From Paulownia fortunei (taxonomy: Eukaryota > Streptophyta > Magnoliopsida > Lamiales > Paulowniaceae), in contig CM033107.1 in the NCBI GenBank assembly GCA_019321725.1, forward strand, positions 20,823,445-20,887,444: a stretch of DNA of 64,000 nucleotides, read 5' to 3'. The notes beneath the pieces are model-generated. The model made no database searches. It was given only the letters and a program-made list of their open reading frames with translations, and was not told the DNA's origin. Position numbers and translations under genes: made by a program. Below are positions 47,151 to 58,764 of the stretch, piece after piece; positions within the stretch are counted from its first letter, which is position 1; every line of letters starts with the position of its first letter.

Positions 47151-49496
47151 GTAAAAGGACCTTCTTCACTTTTACGTTTCCCAGATACCCGGTGCTTGAG
47201 ATCTGTGGGAAAGATTTTAGAGTAGGTGGGATGCACGCGGGTGGTGGAGGGTGTGAGGGACGCGCCGTCGTGCTCCGTGGCTGTTCCAGGTGGTTCGGTG
47301 TCTCAAACTTTTTTCTATTGGAGTACTATATTCATCATCATGTAAAATTGGGCCTCTTAGTATTTTTATTATAAAGTAGTATACAGAAAATATATAGATA
47401 CCGCCAACAATAATTAAATGCTGGTATAAATAGTATATCTTAAACCTAAGATTGCCCTAAATTTGAGATTGTCCTAATTTTCACAGTTGTACTTGGATTT
47501 GTTTTAGATACTATCACTCTCATTGTGGTTTAAAGATCGTGTGACAAATACTCCTCTCCAATATATTCCTCTTCAATTTCATAGAATATGTGTCCAGATA
47601 AATGAAATTTAATCCAGCAATATATATTATTTTCCCTTAACAACAAACATAATCCAACTTAAATTAATTAACTTTGTCTTGATTCTTTAAATTAGGAAAA
47701 ACCAATAATTAGCCCCTAAAATCTCCCAATACCCTATTTGTAGTTCCTAGTTATACTTCAAAAATCAAATTAGACCAGCAGGTAAGATCAATTCAACTGT
47801 AAATTGACGGTCAATCCAATTCGTTCAGTGGCAAAAAATTGAAAATTCAATTAAATTAATCAAATTATCAAAAATCGATCAAATCGGTCGAATCAGTCAA
47901 ATGGGTTAAAAAATTAATTAAATCAATCAAAATTATTTTTTATTATTTTTTATTTTTTAAGAACCTTAAATTTAATATTTTGTTATATATATATGATTAT
48001 TTGGATATCGGGCTTTGTTAAATATATTTTTTAGTTAGTTATTTATCTTTTTTATCTTGTACATAATATTTGATTTATTATATTATTATTTTATATAATA
48101 TAATAAAATATATAGTCAATTTTCATTTAACCGATGAGACTTGCGGTTGAACCGATCGGGCTGCTGATCAATAGTAAGATCGATTTGTTCACTAATCTGA
48201 TCATGAAAATACTAGTTCCTAGTAAGATCTTTAAAGAAAAAATCGTGAGAGATCAAAAATAAAAAATGATAAAATAATCTTCCTCCTTGATCATTCCAAC
48301 CATTCTTTAAGCTGGAGCATCAACTCTCGTTTGGATAATAAAGAAGCGTGGAACAATCTTAAATCTTGAAAATAAAAATATAGGGTATGTCACCAACTTT
48401 TTTATTCTTCTGGATCTCGATAGACATTAGCCTCCATACACAATCTTAAGATTTGACCAATACCTATACCTTTTATAAATAGTTGTTCGGCCTTGGTCAT
48501 TGCGACTTCTTTTGTCAGACACATCTTCTCTCGCAATTACATGACTATTTTTTGAGTTTATTAGAGGGAGTTGTATTGCATCTCCAACTATTATTATGTT
48601 GGTTTTGAATACATATACTCTTTGTTTAAAGTTATTCAAGCTTTCTCTAGAAGTATTAATTATTTAACGACTATTTATAATACTTAAGTATTAATTTGGT
48701 AAATCAAGATTCTATTATTTTGTATATAAACTAATATAGAGTGCAATTATATCATTATATAATTGGTCTTTGTTAAATTAGTCGCTTATTTGAAAAGAGG
48801 ATAAAATTGGAAAGCAAGTTATATTTTTTTAGTTGGGAGAGGTAAAATGTATATTTTCATAGTTTGAGGATACAAAGTAATACCATGCAAGTAGTTGAGG
48901 GGGACAAAGTGTTATGAACAAATTTACTTTATAGAAGTATTGAATTTTAGAAAGGTAAAAATGTAGTTGAGAAACAAAAGTTGAGAATGTATGTAAAGTG
49001 TCGATGAAAAGTACAATAAATTAAAAAATAATATTTAATAAATAAGTTGTAAAAGTAAGTACAACTTGCTTTTTTGTGTCTAGAACTCTAAATGTACTTG
49101 GATTTTAAAATAGTAATCCATTTTGTGAAGTTTAATCAAATAAATTTAAACTAAATTATGTATATACATAAAAACAATAGCTATGATAATAAATATAAAT
49201 TAATATATCTAAATAAATAATTAAATTAATAATAAATTATTTAAAACAAATTATAAATTAAGTACACTTATATGTATATATATTTATTCATAAATATATA
49301 TTCATACATGAATATACATATAGTTACATATACATTGCATATTCATATATAAAAATAGATACTTATATATTTATACAATTATGTATACATTGTATATCCA
49401 CATATATAAATATGGATAACCATATGTGTGTGTATATATATATACACAATTATAACTACATATATTCATATATAAATATATAAATATATATATATA
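47151..49496. other. Intergenic DNA with a possible MITE and an AT-rich tract
   Basis: No gene is recognised. At 47775-48200, GC-patterned ends (gacggtcaatccaattcgttcag and cggttgaaccgatcgggctg) flank an AT-rich core, which suggests a MITE, but matching terminal repeats were not clear. At 49270-49496 the sequence is almost pure TA/TACATA-type low-complexity DNA, leading into the hAT relic. Confidence 0.45.
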
Positions 49497-52110
49497 TGGG
49501 TGACCACTGGTAAGGTCAGAATCGAACATAGCCCGTAATTGGCCCATGGTCAACAATTCGGAAACTATTGACCACGGATCGACGGGTCCTACCCATAATC
49601 ACCCCTTGAGTCCAAAGGTTGGGGTTTGCCCAACCCGTTGAATTGCCGTGTCCGATCGGCGATTCATATTTTTTTTTTTTGATATTTTTTTATGATCTCT
49701 GGACCGTTGATCATCAATTGCCACTATTAAATGGTTGTTGTGGCCATGGCAAAACGATCTAGATCCCCCCCCCCCCATCGCCTTTAATTAATTTCTAAAT
49801 TTATAAATACCCCCCAAACTCCATTATTTTTTTCTATAACAAACTCTCATATTTTGTAAACTCTCTCAATTCTCTCAACTCTAAAGTCTTAATTTTATTT
49901 TTCTAAGTATTTGTTGATAATTCTTTTATTTATATTGTCCATATCATTTTTTCATATTTCTTTCATCTTCAATTGTATCAATTACCAAATGATTGATTCA
50001 AGTTCAAGCAATTGAGGTAAGGGAAAGATAGCCTCTTCCGACTTTGGTTCAATTCATACATTCAACATGAATTATGAAGTGGGAATAAGTGATGAAGATC
50101 AACCTCATATATTTCCAACTCAAAAAAATATGAGTGATGCCGAACAAAAAGTACGAGTGATGCCAATGTTCGAGCTACTCCTACTTTAAAATCTTCTATT
50201 TTTACCAAACATTTTGAGAATGTGAAACTTTCGTCCAAAAAGATGCGAACAAAATATAAGTATTACTTTCAACCATATAAATTTTAATTTGGAGGTGGTT
50301 ATGGATCGTTGACGAGACTATCGAGAACAAGCATCCGGTTGAATATGGATTGTCCATTTTCAAACTCAAATCTAGGCACTCTCGTCTTCTGGTGAAGGTA
50401 AAGATTCTAACTTATTTAAATATTTCGATGTTAATTATAAAGAAAGATTAGCTAAATTTGTTGTTGAACATCTTTCTTTTAGTTTTGGTAATAAATTAAT
50501 TTTTTAATTTTTTTTGTCAAAATGCATTAAATCATGTTGCTAAATGTATTCCATGAACCACACTCACGCACACTACAAAAAATTATATAGTAAAGGTAAA
50601 AAAATTTAATTAAATTATTTGTTAATGTAAATAATAAAGTTTCTATATGTTCTAGTATTTGAAATGATCATTGGCAAACTCATTTATATATGGGTATTAC
50701 TTATTTTTGAATTGATAATTTTTCGTCAATTCAAAAAAGGTTAATTGCATATAGAGTGTTCGATAAAGTACACACAATAGAAAACATTTCTCAAATAACA
50801 TCATTAATATTAGAAGAATATAATTTAACTATATACTGCTAGTATTGGAGATTTTAAATTTGTATGTGAGTCATCAATTGGTTGTAAATATTTTCATATT
50901 AAATGTATATGTCACATTTTAAAGTTGTGAAACAATTGGCTAAATTTTACAAGGCCAATGGTATGAGATCTAAAAGATTTTCACAGGATGTTCCAACTCA
51001 TTGGAATTCAACATATTTATTATTACAATAATCTTTTGGTTATAAAGAATTATTATGTACATTTTTATAAAAAAATATTATAATGTGCATTTGTTTCCAA
51101 ACCAATGGGCATTATATCAAAAAAATTATAATATTTTAGAAAATTTTAATGACACCACCTTATAGTTATTGAGAGTTTATTACCCAATTACCCATTTAGT
51201 ATTAATTAATTATTATAATATTGCAATAGTTTTAAATGAATATTCTAATAACAAAATTTTAAAATATTATATTGAAATAATAAAAGCTAAATGGGAAAAA
51301 TATATTTTGAACATTCCAAAAATTAATTTAGTGGCTATTGTTTTTAACCATATTCTTTTAAATTAGATGGTTTTCAAGACCTATTAACAATGTATTATAA
51401 TGCTTTAATTCCTATTAAAAATAATTATTCTACTAATCCCTTATCAATTGTACATACTAGTAATAATAGTAGTTCTAAACTTACAAAGATACAACTTTTA
51501 ATAAAAGAACGGACAAAACATCCGAGAGGATTTTCAGGTTTCAGCCAGGAACTTGACAATTATTTTAACGTTGATTTTAAGTTTAATAAGGTAGATGACG
51601 ATGGAGAATTCGATATTTTGTGATAATGGTCACAAAAGATATGCATTTACCCAATTTTGTCTGTGATGGTGAAAGAAGTTCTTACTTACCCCGTCTCAAC
51701 AATTATTGTAGAGCAAGCCTTTAACTCAAGAAGTAACATATTGAGTGAAAAATGTTCAACCATGTCTCCCAAATCTTTAGAAGTCCAATCATATCTCGAC
51801 GATTAAATGAAGGCTGAAAAAATGAATACAAGATATGTAAAATTTAGATGACAAGCAAGATGATATAGACATGGAAGGAACAAATATAACAACGAGAATT
51901 GGTGAGAGTGATTGAGTCATACTACTCCCTAATGTAAGAATGATAAAAATGTAAGAGAATTACGTGAATTTTGATTCTTCTACACCCTAAAAGGATACAT
52001 AGGTAACCTAAATTTAAGTTCAAGCTATTTTTTTATTTTTTTTTTAAATTTATAGAATTAAATTTTAATTAACAATAATTTTTTTTCAAATTTAATTCAA
52101 GTTAAAAAAG
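49497..52110 (+). pseudogene. hAT transposon relic (copy A)
   Basis: The GC-richer 5' end (49497-49770, with cgtaattggcccatggtc) matches the 5' end of copy B at 58765. The transposase starts near 49989 (MIDSSSSN) and shows LFKYFDVNYKERLAKFVVEHLSF (50410-50480), DHWQTHLYMGITY, IQKRLIAYRVFD, and KANGMRSKRFSQDVPTHWNSTY (about 50940-51025). The C-terminal hATC dimerisation region at 51480-51810 includes KERTKHPRG, ELDNYFNVDFKFNKVDDDGEFDIL. Many stops. The first Cys residues of the BED finger and a clear 3' terminus are not found, so the copy is truncated or very diverged. Plant RICESLEEPER-like hAT proteins share this layout. Confidence 0.88.
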
Positions 52111-52789
52111 AAAAAGAAAAAAATGAACTCAAAATTGCCGATTTTTTAATCTACCCTTAACCAGCATATGTCGGTTAAGGTGCACATGGACTTCATGTGC
52201 TAGTAGGCGCTTAAAGCTCACATGCTCTTTTTAGTTTGTTTGAGAAAAAAAAAATCTTCTTACCACATTTTCCTTCATATATTCAAACAAATATCTCTTA
52301 TGGAATTTTGAATACTTCCTCTAATTCTATTTAAACATACCATTTCACAGAGATTAAATTTTTTCTATAATTATGTCCAAACATATACATCACATGGACT
52401 ACAAATATTTTCACTGTATATTATAATTTGAGGCTTGTGAAAGGGCTTGATTAGGAAAAAAGTTAATTCTAACTACAAATAGATCACATCGAATTATTTT
52501 TTATTATGGTTTTACAATATTTGATTCCATTAAATAAATATTGTTATGCTCTAGAATTAATTAAATTATTCAAGAGTTTGCTCTCTTTTATTAATTGCAA
52601 TTGACTCCTATATGATATATCCATGAGAAATAAAATTAGAAGTACTAATACTTTATTTCTCACCATCGTAAAATCTTGGTTTGTCTTTACTCAAATATTT
52701 TATGTGAAAATCATACATTCACACAATTTAAGTGACACTTCACTTAAAATACTTTAGCAAAAAATTGGAACACTACAGATCAATACAGG

Positions 52790-54197
52790 CACTACAAGAA
52801 ATTTATATTTTAGCGACGATTTTTTTTGTCACTAAAGTCGCCGCAATAAGATCGTCGAAAAAAACTTTGAAGACGAAAATGTCGGTGAACGTTGTAAAGT
52901 TTAGCGACGAAAATTTTCGTCGTAAAAGTTAAAAATTTCGTCGCTAAAAAATAACTTAGCGACGCAATCCAAAAGGAATTTCATCGCTAAACTATTTTTA
53001 AAAAATAAATATTAAATGGATAATTTTAGCTTTAGTGACGAACATCCAGAATTCGTCTCTAAGATTTTTTTATATTTTTTTGAATATTTTATTTTGATCA
53101 TTTTATCCTATTTTAAATAACAAATCCACAGTATACTCTATTTTAAATAACAATTCACAAATATTCAACAACTCCCCACAATATATCCAACAATCATTCA
53201 CAACACATTTATCATTTCAATAATTTAAATATCATTAATTAAAAGTAGACAAAAGTCTAATACACCTAAATGTGAATGAAAATGAAAATCTTCAGATGTT
53301 GTTCCAGCTATGACTACAGAATAACAAACTCAAAGATGTAATTAGAAAAAAATCAACACTATATATTAAACATAATTGTATATATCAAAACAACATCAAC
53401 GACTAATATGAACAACAATAAGGTAACGATTATTCCATAAAAAAGAAATGAATATCTATACAAAATTGAAACATTTACACTAAACTAAGATTAAGGCGGT
53501 GGAAGCCGGAATAGAGTTGAGTAAGATGATTGCTGCTGGGTCAGCGACTGTATTGCTTGCGATGAACGGGTGGTGGCTCACACGGTGGATGGACAAAAAG
53601 CTCTAGTGGCTGGAGGGTGGAAGGTGGTGAGCTAGCTGGACTATAGACGGTGGCTCGCCGGTGAATTCGAGAGAGAGAGAGAGACAAAGAGAGAAGAGAA
53701 ATAGAAATGGGGAAAGGAAGAAAATTTGTAGTATTAAACCCTCAAATTTAGTGGCAAAATTCAGTTTATTTCACCAAAATACGACGTTACCATAAAAGTC
53801 GTTAGTAAGTTAATAAAAAAATAAAAATTAATTACACTTAGCGACGCGTACATACCACACGTCGCTAACTATTTTTTCAAAAAAGAATTTTAATTAACCT
53901 TTGCCACAAATTGTAGTAAGTCGTCACTAAGTTATTTAAAAAAATAATAATTACTCTTAGTGATAACACATAGTACTTGTCACTGAGTTTTAACTTTAGC
54001 GACGACATATACATATAGCGTCGCTAAAATATTTTAAAAAAATAATATTTAATTATTTTTAGCGACGAGGTCACAAAGTAGTTGTTAAGTTGTTGAATTA
54101 TATCATTTTTGCGATAACTTGTTGAGATTTTGTCTCTAACATCGTGCTTAGCAACAATATTATGATTTTGTCACTATTTTCTATTTTTCTTGTAGTG
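52790..54197. mobile_element. Non-autonomous CACTA (En/Spm-type) transposon, 1408 bp, TSD AGG
   Basis: It starts CACTACAAGAAAT at 52790 and ends with the inverse TTTTCTTGTAGTG at 54197. The 3-bp AGG is present on both sides (52787-52789 and 54198-54200), the duplication length diagnostic of CACTA elements. Both subterminal zones are packed with TTAGCGACG-type motifs in both orientations (for example at 52812, 52902, 52957, 53840, 53997 and 54060). Such motifs bind the element-encoded transposase in the known family. No transposase is encoded. The interior has a G-rich stretch (53490-53660) with a (GA)n tract at about 53669-53684. Confidence 0.95.
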
Positions 54198-54900
54198 AGG
54201 GGATATCTCTTATCTTAAAGAAGATTATAGATTCCATATTGAATATTCTTTCTTATCAACCATCTAATGTACAAAGTATTTGACAACGAAAAAGCTCACT
54301 TTTGAGTACATCAAAGTAACTACTACATGCATAAGAGTCGATGCATGGAATTATTCATTTTCGATAGTCCAAAACGAATAAGTCAAGTTGTCCAATTTTT
54401 ATTCCAATCTTGTTGATTTAAACTAACATACTACACTGGCATCACTACTCGCATGAGCATAGACAAATGATTGTATACAAAATGTTATAGTCTTAGTAGA
54501 AAGGAAATCATTCTTATAGACTTAATTATAATAATATGTGATTTGTGTAATTTAAATCTTTTTGGTGTACGACATGTTTACTTCAATCACAATCATGTGA
54601 AATTATATAATTTGTCCATCACATAGTATACTTATTAAAAAAATATACACATGACTTATAATAAATAAAACTGCATTCATAAATTAGTGTAACATATAAT
54701 TTGGTTTTAGGGTACAATCGCTAACAATAGGATGTCAAAAGAATATTTTGTCAGGTAGATAGATGATTTTATAATCAGATTATAATGCAAGGAAATTGTG
54801 TGACACATATATTGGCACGAAATGCTACTGGCAATATTTTACATTAAATCAATCGTTTTCCATCAAAACAAAAAGGAGTCTGAAAATATAGAGATTTATA
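54198..54900. other. Intergenic DNA without a recognised feature
   Basis: AT-rich single-copy-looking DNA between the CACTA element and the next MITE. No gene or repeat was recognised. Confidence 0.5.
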
Positions 54901-55263
54901 GTTTCCGTTTGTTTTCATTTTCAAAAGAATTTTTTTTTATTTTTTACTATTTAAAACTTTAAAACGCATTTGTTTTACCCATTTTTATTAAGACACAACT
55001 TATATTTATTTTCAAGACCTAATAACATTTAACGTATTTTCATGCATTTACCAAACTCATTTTCTAACCTACTAATATTTTACATTTTTTACACAAAATA
55101 CACTATAAAACAAATCAATTTTCATTTCCATTACATGGTCTATACAGAAATATAATTAATACAAATATATTTTTTATTTTTACATGAAATTTAGTGAGAA
55201 TATTTTTAACTCCATAATATTGGAAATATGAAAGTAAGATTAAAAATAAAAACAAACGGCTCT
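54901..55263. mobile_element. MITE of about 363 bp with CCGTTTGTTTT terminal repeats
   Basis: The left end reads gtttccgtttgttttcattt. The right end, reverse-complemented, reads gagccgtttgtttttatttt, so about 15 terminal bases are inverted repeats (CCGTTTGTTTT.A). The interior is AT-rich and non-coding; the minus-strand frame at 55115-55423 crosses the end and is not a gene. No target duplication could be fixed, so the superfamily stays open. Confidence 0.6.
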
Positions 55264-55607
55264 TACCCACCAACATTTTCTTCGGCCAACAAGAATGAAA
55301 AATGGGCTTCCAAGAAATTCCAGATCTATTGGTTTTGTACGCAATCCATTGTATGTAAATTTTTAAAATGGGCCATGTGCAATAAAGTTTGATCAAAATT
55401 GTAAAAGTTATCCAATTTGACATCTACCTAATCTGGGCTTAGACACATTCAATATGAAGTGCGTTTCTTCTTCTTTTCTCCTGTTTTTTTTTTTTTTGGG
55501 GGGGGTGGTGGGGGGGCAAACCTGAGAGTTTGGGCCTTATTATGTGAACCATTTTGCTAGAACTAGAATTCTTTTATCCATTTGAATTTCCAACAATGTG
55601 CAAGAAG

Positions 55608-55648
<41 letters not shown>

Positions 55649-56703
55649 TTAAATAAGCAACAAGTTCCCCTTCCCCACAAATTACACGAGAAATGTTTAG
55701 CAGGTCGTGAACGAAAATATTCTTAAAAGTTTTGGCATTTGGAGTCTCTATATAATTACTATTATTTTTATGATGGAACTATGTCCATCACAATAAATGG
55801 CTATGATCGTACCCTTACTTAATATTTTGAGATTTTCTAAAAACTACACAATTTAAATTAATCGTAAACTAAAAAAATCTTATTTTTCATCTCATAAGTT
55901 AAATATTGTTCAATTATAGTCTCATTTAGTACGAGTTTCTCACTTTTTAGCGCCATATCTCTCAAATTTTCTCATGTTTCATCTTTTTGCACTTTTCATT
56001 AAAAATTGATGGCAAGTCCCAAATGGCCATTAGTTGCCTGACTTTGGGAGGGAGATCTCATTTTTCTTCGTATAAACTAGGCCTTGTATGATTTTGATTC
56101 AACCTGTTAATTAAGTCTTCAATTGAGCTTGCCTTAATTCAGTAAGATTTATTAATTAATTTTAGTTAATTAATTAATTAATTAAATTCTTTATCAACTA
56201 AATGAGATTGAGAGGTCTTCAAGCCCACTTTAAAATTAATTAATCTCATTAATTAATTTATTAACCAAACACTTGAATTTTAGGTCTCATAAATCAAAAT
56301 GAATTATATTTTGTGTGTTACTCCTTAGTGTTCACTATTAAGCCGTTAATAGGCCCACAATTTGTATGATTTAAATAAATACTTACATTAACTTAACTAA
56401 TTAAATAATTTAATTAATCATTCTAAAATTTTAATATTTTTAATTCTAGAATACTTAGAAATTATGATTAATGTCTAGCAATATGCCATAAAAAATTAGA
56501 TAGAGGTAAATTTCAAAGTAAAGCATACCAATTATAATTGTCATGCTAGTAAATCCTTCTATCATCTAATTTCTCAATTAAAACTTTAGATTAGAAATTA
56601 GAACTTTGAACTAATTCAAGATCAAATCTTGGGGATATATTTCATTATCACTACTTTTATATTTAATCATGTCCCATAACTATATAAAAATGAGGACTTC
56701 GTC
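55264..56703. other. Intergenic DNA with T/G run and (GA)n microsatellite
   Basis: It holds a T14 run followed by a G-run (ggggggggtggtggggggg, 55498-55516) and a (GA)n microsatellite at about 55609-55645. AT-rich DNA with repeated ttaattaa motifs follows at 56100-56260. No gene is recognised. Confidence 0.6.
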
Positions 56704-56928
56704 ACATTTGTATGGAATGATTTGGATTTAAAAAGAGGATTTGAGGGGATAATTTCAAATGACTAATTTTAAGATGAATTTGAAATTCATCACAATTATT
56801 CCAAAAATAGTTCAAAATAAGAATTTAAAGATTTGAAATCTATTGAATTATAAGATTATCCAAACAAATTCAATGACTTTGTTATTATGAATTTGAAATT
56901 TTTAGATTTAAATCTATCAATCCAAATA
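56704..56928 (+). mobile_element. MITE copy 1 of an inverted pair
   Basis: A 225-bp AT-rich unit from catttgtatggaatgatttgg to atctatcaatccaaat. Its reverse complement aligns with 57291-57502 along the whole length, sharing for example ttgttattatgaatttgaaat and ataagattatccaaacaaa. The unit ends are themselves imperfect inverted repeats. Confidence 0.75.
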
Positions 56929-57290
56929 AAATTTTAAACTAAATAAAAAACACATAAAAATAGTGAAACCGCCTTACTAAACTGCACTGAATAAAATTGT
57001 TTTACAATAAATAGCCAATCTAAATGGTAAATGGCTTGTTGGATGCTACTTTTAATCAATGATACCAAAATTGAACATGGAGTAAATTATGGGATGAGAA
57101 AATGACAAGGTTTGATTTTATTTCCGCCCCCTATTTTCATTCTCCTAATGTTGGGCCCAAGGCTTAGAGCATGGGGCCTAAAAATGAGATTCACACGCAT
57201 TTCGTTAGATATTATTTTGTATTTATTTTGATTTTATAAAAATAATTAATCTAAATTGGTACATGAGTCCATTATACCAATTTATAAATT

Positions 57291-57502
57291 GCATTTGTAT
57301 TGATGGATTCGAAATTAAAGATTTCAAATTCATAATAACAAATTCATTGATTTTGTTTGGATAATCTTATTATACAAATAATTTTAAATTATTGAACTCC
57401 TATTTTAAACTATTTTTTGACTTATTGTAATGAATTTAAAATTCATTTTATATGAAATCATTTGAAATCCTTCTCTTAAATCTAAATCTTTCATCCAAAT
57501 GC
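57291..57502 (-). mobile_element. MITE copy 2 of an inverted pair
   Basis: It begins gcatttgtattgatggattc and ends tttcatccaaatgc. The reverse complement of the end (gcatttggatgaaag) matches the start, so terminal inverted repeats GCATTTGnAT are visible. It lies opposite in orientation to copy 1, 362 bp away, and the two arms could form a long hairpin in RNA or DNA. Confidence 0.75.
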
Positions 57503-58756
57503 AACCATAAATTATTTCAATTTTTATCCCACAAACCAATGTGAAATAGCTCACCCAAAATAAAAATCAAATATTTAAAATTATTTTCCCTCGAAGACAC
57601 ATATTCTTTTCTCCCAAAATATTTTCAAAACATCCCACACATTACAACAAAATAGAGTCACAAAATATAGTTGAATATATTATACATTCTCTAATACTTT
57701 TTTTCTAAAATATACGTTTTCAGCAATGAGGCACACCCAACACAAAACAATTTGCTTGTGGCAAAAAAGACAAGGTTCAAATGATTGATCAAACAGATTG
57801 CAGATTATCCAAATTTTCTGTTTCATTTTTTTCTATTTTATTTTGTATTTTACTATTTATATATAATATGTATTTATAAGATAAACATATACTGTTGATT
57901 ATTTAAACATAATTTATATCATAAAACATGATCATTTAAAAGTGTAACAGATAATTTAATCCGCAAACTATGCGACTGGACTGTTGGTCTCAAAATCATA
58001 ACCAATCAAATATAAAAATGACAGACCCAATACTCCAAACCGCCTCCTATTGCTACTCAAAGGCACCTCATTGAGTGGAACACGGCACCTGGTTTTCCCA
58101 AAACAATGAATTGCAATGCAAGGCACTACCAATTAAAGTAAAGTTCCCCCAAGAAAAAGCAGATCTAGGCATATGTGTTCATAGAGGGAGGGGTTCACAT
58201 GGAGGGATGAGGTGCAAGGGAAGCATCCTATTAGAGATTCTTGAATAAGAATGAAACAAAGATGTATGGTGAAAAAAAACGTGGATCCTATTAGTAGTCA
58301 AAAACTTGAAAAATAGCTAACATCGCATTATGGGTGGTTATATGCACTTGGACTTATCAACCCTCCCTGCTCTCCCCAATGCACTCAAATAATTCTCCTC
58401 ACATGTAACTATTAGAATGACGATAGGAGGTTTAAATTTGGACTCCTCCTATTGGGGATAATTTTAACTGTACAAAACGTCTTTAAGTTAAGTTTTGAAT
58501 TTTTTATTTTTAAATTTGATCCAACTCAAATCGACCTGTTTATTTATTTATTTTTTTAAATTATTATATTTATATAATATTTTTTAAAGAAATAAATTTT
58601 TTAGAGAATTTTAATAATTTTATTTTAAAAAATATATTTTTAATATTTTTAAATTATAAAACGGATCAAGCGAATCTACCTAAAAGGTTTAGATTTTGGG
58701 CGAATTGATTTAAAAAATAATCAAATCGCACCTAATTTTTATAGTGTTAAAAGACA
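57503..58756. other. Intergenic DNA, left flank of hAT copy B
   Basis: No gene is recognised. The part at 58430-58750 is extremely AT-rich with gacctgtt and gggcgaatt blocks and may be another decayed transposon end. Before the hAT insertion this stretch would have been the more distal promoter of the dioxygenase gene at 62081. Confidence 0.5.
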
Positions 58757-58764
58757 CCCCTTGA

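Noticed and set aside
47141..47374. Plus-strand frame starting in the antiporter promoter region
   Set aside because: The frame begins with a rare context, has no conserved motif and faces away from the KEA start; more likely a chance frame in GC-richer promoter DNA.
48427..48639. 70-codon minus-strand frame (MNNFKQRVYV..)
   Set aside because: Possibly a retroelement fragment, but no family motif could be recognised, so it was not called.
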